A stretch of DNA of 64,000 bases from JAIBJN01 sp963830885 (GTDB lineage: Bacteria; Actinomycetota; Thermoleophilia; Gaiellales; Gaiellaceae), in assembly GCA_963830885.1 (NCBI GenBank), contig CAWHOA010000027.1, positions 62,001 to 126,000 of the forward strand, written 5' to 3'. Below the pieces are notes generated by a model. The model made no database searches. It saw only the letters and a program-made list of their open reading frames with translations, and was not told the origin of the DNA. The translations under genes and the position numbers were made by a program. Of the stretch, positions 43,212 to 50,531 are shown one piece after another. The stretch's first letter is position 1. Every line of letters begins with the position of its first letter.

Positions 43212-44224
43212 TACCGCGCTCCTCCGCCCGTCGCCTGAATCAGGTACTCGACGAGACCGTCGAGCTGCGGCTCGGTGAACAGCTCTCCGAAGTTGGCGGG
43301 CATCACGTCCTCGTAGCCCGCCGCGATGTCGGCGCTCGGATCCACGATCGACTCCATGATGAAGTCCGCGTCAGCGCCCTGCAGCGCGTCGTCGAGGTTC
43401 GGCCCCACCTCGCCCAGCGTCTCCGCGTCCGCGAGGGTGTGGCAGCTACCGCACTGCTGGGTGAAGAGCTCCTTGCCCTGGACCGCGCCGCCCTCGCGGG
43501 CGAGGCGCTTCTGCTCCTCGACCCAGGCCTCGTAGTCGGTCGGGGAGAGCACGCGCGCCTGCGAGCGCATCAGCGCGTGCCCGAGCCCGCAGAGCTCGGT
43601 ACAGATCACCGGGAAGGTGCCGAGCTGGGTCGGCTTGACCGTCGTCTGCGTCGTGATGCCCTGGACTGCGTCCTGCTTCATCCGCCACTGGGGCACCCAG
43701 AACGAATGGAGGACGTCCTTCGAGGTGATCTCGAACTCGACGGTCTGGTCGATCGGGAGGACGAGTTGGCCCGTTGTGAGCGGCTTGCCGCCCTCGACCT
43801 CGATGTCCGGGTAGGTGAACGTCCAGGCGAACTGCTCCGAGTGCACCTGGATCGTCCGGTGATCGGTCGGCAGGTCCTCCGACTGGGCGAGCGCCACGCC
43901 CGAGTAGACGGCGATGCCGACGACGAGGATGGTCGGGATGAGCGTCCAGACGATCTCGAGGCCCGTGTGGCCGTGGATCGGGCTGCCGTCGTCCATGTCT
44001 CCGGGCGGCGCTCGGAACTTGTAGACCGCATAGGCAGAGACGCCGGCAACGACGGCGAAGACGACCACGCAGATGATCGTCACGACCCAGTAGACGTTGT
44101 CGATGATGTCGGCCTGCTCCGAGGCCGCGTCCGGGAGCCAGGGGATGAAGACGGCGACGACCGCCAGGGCTGCGCCGACGACCGCCCCGACCAGCGTCAT
44201 TTGGATGATCGAGCGTTTCCGCAC
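43211..44224 (-). CDS. ctaC: Cytochrome c oxidase subunit II with fused cytochrome c domain (caa3 type)
   Basis: 337 aa. Two membrane helices (about 8-30 and 42-66), a cupredoxin domain with the CuA motif CTELCGLGHALM, and a C-terminal cytochrome c domain with CGSCH and a distal VMPANF. The fusion defines a caa3-type oxidase. First gene of the minus-strand oxidase operon; its stop overlaps the ctaD start by one base. Confidence 0.96.
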   Translation of the reverse strand: MRKRSIIQMTLVGAVVGAALAVVAVFIPWLPDAASEQADIIDNVYWVVTIICVVVFAVVAGVSAYAVYKFRAPPGDMDDGSPIHGHTGLEIVWTLIPTILVVGIAVYSGVALAQSEDLPTDHRTIQVHSEQFAWTFTYPDIEVEGGKPLTTGQLVLPIDQTVEFEITSKDVLHSFWVPQWRMKQDAVQGITTQTTVKPTQLGTFPVICTELCGLGHALMRSQARVLSPTDYEAWVEEQKRLAREGGAVQGKELFTQQCGSCHTLADAETLGEVGPNLDDALQGADADFIMESIVDPSADIAAGYEDVMPANFGELFTEPQLDGLVEYLIQATGGGAR

Positions 44225-44326
44225 GGGGAAAAGCGGGGATCACGGCCCCGGGCGAAACCCTAACGCAACCGTCTCCCGGCCAGTGGCCCGACCGGTCGCG
44301 TTCCAACCAAGGGAGGAAACCGTTTC

Positions 44327-44566
44327 ATGGGCATCGGCGCCAGCATGTTCCTGATCGTCGTCGGAGCGATTCTCGCGTTCGCCGTGACGGCCGACGTGAG
44401 TGGGATCGAAATCGCCACCGTCGGCTGGATCCTCATGATCGCGGGAGCCGTCGGACTCCTGCTCTCGCTCGTCTTCTGGTCGACCTGGGGCGGTGTCGGC
44501 ACCTGGCGGCGCGAGACGATCGTCCGCCGGGACCCGTACAACCGACCGCCGCCGCCGCCCTACTAG
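44327..44566 (+). CDS. Small two-helix membrane protein (DUF6458-like)
   Basis: 79 aa, two membrane helices (MFLIVVGAILAFAVTA, VGWILMIAGAVGLLLSLVFW) and a basic Pro-rich tail ending PPPPPY. The layout matches the actinobacterial DUF6458 family of unknown role. GGGAGGAAA lies seven bases before the ATG. Divergent from ctaC. Confidence 0.82.
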   Translation: MGIGASMFLIVVGAILAFAVTADVSGIEIATVGWILMIAGAVGLLLSLVFWSTWGGVGTWRRETIVRRDPYNRPPPPPY

Positions 44567-44576
44567 GCGCCTACTG

Positions 44577-45365
44577 TTAGTCGCGGAGGACGCGGCCCTC
44601 CATGCCGCCGGCCACCGTGACGACCTGGCCGGTGACGTGGCCCGAGAGCTCGTCGGAGGCGAGCACGACGATCTGGCGCGCCACGTCCTCGGGCTCCGCG
44701 ACCTTGCGGAGCGGCATCGTCCGCGTGACCCGGTCGACCAGGCCCGGCTCGTCCAGGGTGGAGCGGGTCATCGGCGACACGGTCCAACCCGGGCAGACGG
44801 CGTTCACGCGGCCGAGCGGGGCGATGCGCACGATCTCGTTCTTGAGGCTGAGGAGCAGGCCGCGCACGATGGCGGACTTGGCCGAGGCGTAGTCGGCGTG
44901 ACCCGCCTCGCCGTAGAGCCCCGCCGTCGAGCCGACGAGGACGAGGTTGCCGCTGCCCGTGCGCTCGACCTCCTGCAGAAATCCTCGCGCCGTCAGGAAC
45001 GCCGCCGTGAGGTTGGCGGCGAGCGTCTCCTGCCAGCGGTCGAGCGACAGGCGCCAGAGGGGAACGTCCTCCTCCGGCCAGACGCCGGCCACGGCCGCGC
45101 AGGCGTCCAGCCCCCCGAGCGCCTCACGCGCCTCGGCGAACAACCGCTCGGCCTCGTCCTCCCGGGTCAGGTCCGCCTGGAGGAGGACGGCGCCCTGGCC
45201 GCACTCCGCGGCGACGGCGTCGGCCCGGTCGCGGCCGCGGTGGTAGTGCACGCCCACACGCGCGCCCTCGGCCGCGAATGCGCGGGCGCAGGCCGCGCCG
45301 ATGCCGCCCGAGGCGCCCGTGACGAGCACGCGCTTGCCGGAGAGCCCTGTGTCCACCGCGGACAC
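44577..45365 (-). CDS. Short-chain dehydrogenase/reductase
   Basis: 262-aa classical SDR: cofactor loop VTGASGGIGAACA, a catalytic Ser in LVLVGSTAGLYGEAG followed by Tyr and Lys in DYASAKSAIV, and NAVCPGWT. It has the 3-oxoacyl-ACP reductase-like pattern; substrate unknown. Its start is 40 bases from repeat copy C. Confidence 0.88.
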   Translation of the reverse strand: MSAVDTGLSGKRVLVTGASGGIGAACARAFAAEGARVGVHYHRGRDRADAVAAECGQGAVLLQADLTREDEAERLFAEAREALGGLDACAAVAGVWPEEDVPLWRLSLDRWQETLAANLTAAFLTARGFLQEVERTGSGNLVLVGSTAGLYGEAGHADYASAKSAIVRGLLLSLKNEIVRIAPLGRVNAVCPGWTVSPMTRSTLDEPGLVDRVTRTMPLRKVAEPEDVARQIVVLASDELSGHVTGQVVTVAGGMEGRVLRD

Positions 45366-45404
45366 ATGCTGTCACGCAGCCGAGAGAATCTCGACCCGGA
45401 GGGC

Positions 45405-45571
45405 TAGGAGGGCTCGGCGAGATCTCGCTCGCCGCCGGGGTGCGGTGGTCGTTCCGAAACAAGGACGCAGCGAGCGTTCGTAGCCGGAGGCTACGGGCGC
45501 GACCGAGGACGCAGTCTTCGGGGCGAGCAGCGCGGCCCGGCGGCACAGGCTTGATCTTGCCGAGCCCTCCT
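45405..45571 (+). repeat. 167-nt structured intergenic repeat, copy C
   Basis: Full-length copy. Both arms read AGGAGGGCTCGGC then AGATC, so the T of copies A and D is C here on one side and G on the other. The interior is almost base-for-base copy A. Unlike the others it does not touch a stop codon: the nearest upstream minus-strand gene is the 37-codon peptide, 82 bases away, and the SDR gene follows. Confidence 0.9.
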
Positions 45572-45653
45572 GGGAGCAGACCGCGCGGCGGCTCGGCCCA
45601 CGGGAATCGGGCGGACTACCGCGGGCAGAGCCGTCGCGCGGCCCGCGCCGCGC

Positions 45654-45767
45654 TTAGTTCCGCCGCCACTCGGGCAGCCGCAAACGCTCGTCGAAGCGGG
45701 AGTCCGCACCGTAGAGGAGAGCAAGCGGCCCGACCAGCACGAGAAAGGTGATGATCAGGATTGCCAT
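45654..45767 (-). CDS. 37-aa single-helix membrane peptide
   Basis: A short frame encodes MAILIITFLVLVGPLALLYG, a clean membrane helix, followed by a charged tail ADSRFDERLRLPEWRRN. GAGGG lies just before the ATG. It is divergently arranged with the LysR gene, sharing a 59-base spacer with an inverted repeat, which supports it being a real, possibly LysR-controlled gene. Function unknown. Confidence 0.6.
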   Translation of the reverse strand: MAILIITFLVLVGPLALLYGADSRFDERLRLPEWRRN

Positions 45768-45790
45768 ACCCTCAGCATCGGCTCGCTTGT

Positions 45791-45814
45791 CGATAAGCAC
45801 AAGTCGAGTTATCG
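45791..45814. promoter_or_regulatory. Inverted-repeat operator between LysR gene and small peptide gene
   Basis: CGATAA (45791-45796) and its perfect complement TTATCG (45809-45814) are separated by 12 bases in the divergent spacer, the position and size of a LysR-type binding site. TTGTCG and TATCGT spaced by 16 bases on the plus strand could be the -35 and -10 of the LysR gene, so the site would overlap its own promoter. Confidence 0.55.
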
Positions 45815-45826
45815 TTCATATCGATC

Positions 45827-46774
45827 ATGCGAACTGATGGATGGCTCGGGGTCGAGATCCGGCATCTGGCCGCGCTCCAAGCGGTGGCCGAGGAAGGGTC
45901 GTTCGGCCGCGCCGCCGAGCGGCTCGGCTACACGCAATCGGCGGTCAGCCAGCAGATCCAGGCGCTCGAGCGGATCGTCGGCGCACAGCTCGTGGAGCGG
46001 CCCGGCGGGCCGCGCCGGGTCTCGCTGACGGAGGCCGGAGAGCTCCTCCTCCGCCACGCGGCCGGGATCGTCGCGCGCCTGCAGGCGGCCCAGGCCGACA
46101 TGGCCGCGTTTGCCGAGGGCTCGGCCGGGACGCTCCGGGTCGGCACGTACCAGAGCGTCGGCGCGCGCGTCCTCCCGCGACTGCTGCGCGAGTTCACGAC
46201 AGCCTGGCCGGACGTCGCCGTCCAGCTGACCGAGTCGGCCGACGACGGCGGGCTCCTCGAGCTGGTCGAGCGCGGCGAGCTCGACTTCACCTTCGTGATG
46301 CTCCCGGCCGGAGACGGGCCGTTCGAGACCGTCGAGCTGATGCGCGACCCGTACGTGGCCGTCCTCCCTGCGGACTCGCCGCTGGCCACGAGGCCGAAGC
46401 CGCCGTCCCTCCGCGAGCTGGCGGCGATGCCGCTGATCGGCAACCGACAGTGCCGCAGCGTCCACCAGATCGAGAACCGCTTCCGGGACGCGGGCCTGGA
46501 GCCGAGCGTCGTCTTCCGCTCCGACGACAACGGCACGATCCAGGAGCTCGTGGCCGCGGGGGTCGGTGTCGCACTCGTCCCGCTCTTGACGGTCGATCCC
46601 GCCCACGAGGGAACGGCGGTGATCGGCCTCGCCGGCGTGCCGCCCCGGCGGATCGGGATCGCCTGGCACCGCGACCGCTACCGGTCGCCCGCGGCTCGCG
46701 CCTTCGTCGAGCTGGCCCAGCAGGTCGGCGCGCAGGTCGAGGCAGACCAGTCCGGCGCAGCCGCTGCAGCGTAG
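45827..46774 (+). CDS. LysR-family transcriptional regulator
   Basis: 315 aa. An N-terminal winged helix (about 8-68) with LAALQAVAEEGSFGRAAERL and TQSAVSQQIQALE, then a periplasmic-binding-like effector domain (about 95-300). The effector is unknown. Divergent from the 37-codon peptide gene. Its TAG stop is the left end of repeat copy D. Confidence 0.93.
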   Translation: MRTDGWLGVEIRHLAALQAVAEEGSFGRAAERLGYTQSAVSQQIQALERIVGAQLVERPGGPRRVSLTEAGELLLRHAAGIVARLQAAQADMAAFAEGSAGTLRVGTYQSVGARVLPRLLREFTTAWPDVAVQLTESADDGGLLELVERGELDFTFVMLPAGDGPFETVELMRDPYVAVLPADSPLATRPKPPSLRELAAMPLIGNRQCRSVHQIENRFRDAGLEPSVVFRSDDNGTIQELVAAGVGVALVPLLTVDPAHEGTAVIGLAGVPPRRIGIAWHRDRYRSPAARAFVELAQQVGAQVEADQSGAAAAA

Positions 46775-46940
46775 GAGGGCTTGGCGGAGTACCGCTCGTC
46801 GCTGGGGTGCGATGGTCGTTCCGAAACAAGGACGCAGGGAGCGTTCGTAGCCGGAGGCTACGGGCGCCGACCGAGGACGCCGTCTTCGGGGCGAGCAGCG
46901 CGGCCCGGCGACACAGGCTGTATTCCGCCAAACCCTCCTA
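46772..46940 (+). repeat. 169-nt structured intergenic repeat, copy D
   Basis: Full-length copy between convergent genes. The arms read AGGAGGGCTTGGCGGAGTAC and, from the other side, AGGAGGGTTTGGCGGAATAC: the inner GTAC/ATAC segment is unlike the GATC of copies A and C yet still pairs within this copy. One extra C sits in GGGCGCCGACC and GACGCAG is GACGCCG. The left end forms the LysR stop codon. The convergent gene stops three bases from the right end. Confidence 0.9.
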
Positions 46941-46943
46941 GGC

Positions 46944-47678
46944 CTACTCCAGCGACTCGGCGATCTCGATCGCCCGCTCGCGGCTCAGGTCGCCCTCGAT
47001 CCTGACGAGGACGTCCCCGCGCTCGAGGAGCAGCGTGTTGCCCGCGAGCCGGCCTCGATCCTGGTAGGAGCCGCCGCGGCTCTCGACCATGACGACGTGC
47101 GGGCCGCCCTCGAGCCACAGTCCGTCGTAGGGCCCCACCTGGACGCGCTCGACGCTGGTCGAGGCGTCGGCCAGCTTGTCCACGAAGCCGTCGTCGGCCT
47201 CGCCGACGAACTCGGAGACGAGGACCCCGACACCGGTGAAGACGGACTCGGGAATGCCGTCGCCCGGCCGGTAGACAAGCGTCACGCGGCGCCCGTACGG
47301 CTCCTGCGAGACGTACGCCGCATCGGGTGGGCCGAGTGCCGACGGGACGAGCGCGCCCTCGAGCTCTTCGGGCTCCAGCTCGCGACCCAGGTCCAGGGCC
47401 TGCGCCGTCCGCGGGGGAACGACGGGGAGGGTCTCGACCCGCTGCACGGTCGCGCCGCGCAGGCCGAAGAAGTCGAGGATCGCGGAGCGCGCCTGCGGCA
47501 CGGCGAACGCCGCGCCGACCGCAACGGCGAGGGCCGCGACGACGAGCACGAGCGCGCGGCGGCGCCGGCGCGGCGGCGGCTCGGCCACTCGCGCGAGCAC
47601 GCGCGCCGAGACGTCCGGCGCCGGCGGGAAGGCGAGCTCGTCGCCGAGCAGCAGGAGGGCGCGCTCGAGCTCGGTCAC
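46944..47678 (-). CDS. Putative membrane anti-sigma factor
   Basis: 244 aa. A short cytoplasmic head (about 1-38), one membrane helix (ALVLVVAALAVAVGAAFAV) and an extracytoplasmic domain (about 70-244) with a DUF4367-like ending (DVLVRIEGDLSRERAIEIAESL). It overlaps the ECF sigma gene by four bases, the usual arrangement for a sigma factor and its membrane inhibitor. The zinc-finger anti-sigma HxxxCxxC is absent from the head. Confidence 0.72.
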   Translation of the reverse strand: MTELERALLLLGDELAFPPAPDVSARVLARVAEPPPRRRRRALVLVVAALAVAVGAAFAVPQARSAILDFFGLRGATVQRVETLPVVPPRTAQALDLGRELEPEELEGALVPSALGPPDAAYVSQEPYGRRVTLVYRPGDGIPESVFTGVGVLVSEFVGEADDGFVDKLADASTSVERVQVGPYDGLWLEGGPHVVMVESRGGSYQDRGRLAGNTLLLERGDVLVRIEGDLSRERAIEIAESLE

Positions 47679-48232
47679 GGGCTCACCTCCAGCCGTTCGC
47701 GCAGGCGCTCGAGCGCCCGCGAGGTCCGCGACTTGACGGTGCCGCGGCGCCAGCCGAGCGTGGAGGCCGTCTCCTCCTCGGAGAGCCCGAGGAAGTAGCG
47801 GCAGGCGATCACGAGCCGGTCGTCCTCCCGGAGCCCCTCGACCGCCGCCAGCAGCTCCTCGCGGCGCTCGGCGTCGAGAATGGCCGCCTCGGGGGACGGG
47901 ACCGCGCCCCCCGAGAGCGGGTCTTCGGCCGCGCGCAGCGCGAGTCGGTCGCGCCGGCCGGCCGTCCTTCGCCGGTTCCGCGCCTCGTTGGCCACGATCG
48001 CCAGCAGCCAGGGGCGGAAGGGGGCGCCGCGGCGGAACCTGGCCAGCGCCCGGTAAGCCTTGACGAAGGCCTCCTGCACGGCGTCCTCGGCGTCGGCGGC
48101 CGAGCCCGTGAGCAGATAGGCGGTCCGGAACGCGAGCGTCTGATGCTCCTCCACGAGAGCGCCGAAGGCGCGGGTGTCGCCCTGCCGCACTCGGGCGACG
48201 AGGTCGTCCTCTGCCAGTGGCCGGTCCTCCAC
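47675..48232 (-). CDS. ECF-type RNA polymerase sigma factor
   Basis: 185 aa. Region 2 (AFRTAYLLTGSAADAEDAVQEAFVK) and region 4 (LSEEETASTLGWRRGTVKSR) are both clear, and the GTVKSR...RALERLRE ending is typical of SigE-like actinobacterial ECF factors. Transcriptionally linked to the downstream membrane protein, its likely inhibitor. Confidence 0.92.
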   Translation of the reverse strand: MEDRPLAEDDLVARVRQGDTRAFGALVEEHQTLAFRTAYLLTGSAADAEDAVQEAFVKAYRALARFRRGAPFRPWLLAIVANEARNRRRTAGRRDRLALRAAEDPLSGGAVPSPEAAILDAERREELLAAVEGLREDDRLVIACRYFLGLSEEETASTLGWRRGTVKSRTSRALERLRERLEVSP

Positions 48233-48291
48233 TGCACAGGTTCTACACCGGCGGCGGCCGGCCGGTTCCGCCCGGCCGTCATGCCCTCCAG

Positions 48292-49489
48292 CTAGGGGGC
48301 CTTGACGACGAGCTGGTAGACGGACCCTCCCCCGAGAGCGCGAACAGCTCGCCGTCCGAGTCCTCGCCGAACGAGGTCAGCTGGTCGACGCGGAAGGGGT
48401 GGCCACGCCGCGTCACCTCGCCCTCCCAGCGGGCGAGGCTCCAGATGCGGCCCGAGCAGTAGTCGCCGTAGAAGTACCGGCCCCAGGCCTGCCGGCGGAG
48501 CTTCGTCCCGCGGTAGACGTAGCCGCCGGTGACTGAGCAGCCGAGGTCGTGCGTGTACTCGGTCAGCGGCTCGACCAGAGTCCCGCCCGGGGCCAGCGGC
48601 TTGTCCTCGTAGGGCTGCCGACCCCTCGTAGACGTTCCAGCCGAAGTTGTAGAGCCCGCCGAGGTCGGGTGCCGAGACGAAGTCGATCTCCTCCAGCGTG
48701 CCCTGGCCGACGTCACCGATCCAGAGATCGCCCTTGACACGGTCGAAGGAGAACCGCCAGGGATTCCGGAGGCCGTAGCCGGCCATCTCCCACTCCGTGC
48801 TGGGCTGGTCGACATCGAGCCTGAGGAGCTTTCCGAGCCTGTCCGAGAGGTCCTGCGCGTGGTTCTCCGGATCGCCACTGGAGCCACCGTCACCCATGCC
48901 CACGTAGAGGAGCCCGTCGGGGCCGAAGGCCAGCTGGCCGCCGTTGTGGTTGGAGTACGGCTGCCTGACGTAGAGGAGCTCGCGCCGCCGAACGGGCTCG
49001 CCGCCGCCGGGGTCGCGATACTCCGCGACACGGGTGTCCCCGTTCGTGTCCGTGTAGTTGACGTAGAAGAGCCCGTTGGCGTCGTAGCTCGGGTGGAACG
49101 CGACCGAGAGGAGACCCCGCTCGCCGCCGCTCGCCACCTCCGAGGTGATGTCGAGGAAGGGCTCGTCGAGGAGCTCCTTGTTCTCGAGCACGCGGATCCG
49201 TCCTGCCTGCTCGACGATGTAGAGGCGGCCCTCTTCGCCGGGCGCGCTCGTCGCCGCGACCGGTGACCGGAGACCCGTGGCGACGAGCGCCAGGTCGAGT
49301 GGCCCACCCTGGGCCGGCGGGCCGGCGTCGATCGCGGGAAGGGTCGGGCCTGTCTCGGTGCACCTCACCGGTGTCGGTCGCCGTCGTGTCGGTCGTCGTG
49401 ACCAACTCGACCGCTTCTCCCGGCCCTCCGGTGCACGCGACCGCAAGCAGGAGGAACACCACTCCAGAAGCGAGCGTTCCGCGGTACAT
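48292..49489 (-). pseudogene. PQQ-type sugar dehydrogenase lipoprotein, three frameshifts
   Basis: A glucose/sorbosone-dehydrogenase-type beta propeller. The start has a lipoprotein signal, VVFLLLAVACTGG. Coding then changes frame near 49360, runs through LYIVEQAGRIRVLENKELLD, LSVAFHPSYDANGLFYVNYT, NHNGGQLAFGPDGLLYVGMG and NPWRFSFDRVKGDLWIGDVG, changes again near 48630 (YEDKPLAPGGTLVEPLTEYT, GRYFYGDYCSGRIWSL) and once more near 48330 to end GGSVYQLVVKAP. The propeller itself is complete. Either a decaying gene or several assembly indels in GC-rich runs. Confidence 0.8.
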
Positions 49490-49532
49490 TCGCTCAGGTT
49501 ACGGACGTTTCCGGCCCGCGGGATAGGTGAAC

Positions 49533-50462
49533 CTACGATGCGCCGACTCGAGCCGGGAAGAGCGGCTCGCGCGCGAGGACCGCCTCCCGCAGAGCGGCGA
49601 GCATCTCGGGCAGCGCGCGGCCGTCCCGCTCGCCCGCGCGGAAGGCGGCATGCACCCGCCGCCGTGGCCCGAAGGCGATCGGCCGCACTGCCACGCCCGG
49701 GTTCGGGCTCGAGAGCCCGAGATCGGGGGCGAAGGCGACGCCGGCGCCCGAGGCGACGAGGCTCTGCATCGCCGCGTAGTCGTCGAACTCGAAGCGGATC
49801 CTCGGCTCGAAGCCGGCGGCGCGGCACGCCCGCTCCGTGAACGGGTTGCAGGAGGAGCGGCTGGTGCTCCTGATCCACGTCTCGTCGGCCAGGTCCAGCA
49901 GCCGGACGGCGCGCTGCCTCGAGACGGGGTGGCCGGCCGGAAGGACGATTCGCAGCGGCTCCTCGAGCAGGAGCTCGAGCTCGATCCGCGGGTCCGACGG
50001 AAGCGGAACGTGGTCGTACTCGAAGACGATGGCGAGATCGAGCTCGCGTACCCGAACGCGGTCGAGCGAGGCGAGCGGGTCGGACTCGGTGACCGTCACC
50101 TCGACCTCCGGCCGCACCGCCGAGAAGCGGAGCAGCGCGTCGGGGACGATGCTGACCGCCGCAGTCGTGTTCGCCCCGATGCGCAGGGCCGGGGGCGCGC
50201 CGTCGAGCTCCCGCAGCTCGGCCTCGGCCTCGGCGAGCCGCTCGAGGATCGCTTCGGCGTGCTCGACGAGCCGCCAGCCGGCGGGCGTCAGGCTGACGCT
50301 GCGCGGGCCGCGCTCGACCAGCGGCACGCCCGCCTCCGCCTCGAGCTTGGCGAGCTGCTGGGAGACCGCGGAGGGCGTGAAGCGAAGCGACTCGGCGGCC
50401 CTGGCGATCGAGCCGCGGAGGGCCACCTCGCGAAGAACACGGAGCCGCCGGACGTCGAGCAT
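49533..50462 (-). CDS. LysR-family transcriptional regulator
   Basis: 309 aa. The winged helix LRVLREVALRGSIARAAESL plus TPSAVSQQLAKLEAEAG, then an effector domain. Divergent from the ABC permease gene across 69 bases, so it may control that export system; the inducer is unknown. The start is ATG at 50462. Confidence 0.92.
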   Translation of the reverse strand: MLDVRRLRVLREVALRGSIARAAESLRFTPSAVSQQLAKLEAEAGVPLVERGPRSVSLTPAGWRLVEHAEAILERLAEAEAELRELDGAPPALRIGANTTAAVSIVPDALLRFSAVRPEVEVTVTESDPLASLDRVRVRELDLAIVFEYDHVPLPSDPRIELELLLEEPLRIVLPAGHPVSRQRAVRLLDLADETWIRSTSRSSCNPFTERACRAAGFEPRIRFEFDDYAAMQSLVASGAGVAFAPDLGLSSPNPGVAVRPIAFGPRRRVHAAFRAGERDGRALPEMLAALREAVLAREPLFPARVGAS

Positions 50463-50531
50463 AAGAACAGCTTAACCGTACGCGTAGCAAGCCGAGTGGT
50501 GAAGCGTGCCCAGTGGTGGCAGCGTTGAGGT

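Noticed and set aside
41103..43238. 711-codon plus-strand frame opposite ctaD
   Set aside because: Antisense shadow of an unmistakable oxidase subunit I.
46772..46940. Interpretation of the repeats as IS630-type MITEs with TA duplications
   Set aside because: Several ends read TA...TA, but copy A lacks TA on the left and copy C on the right, and the arms co-vary. Not excluded, only disfavoured.
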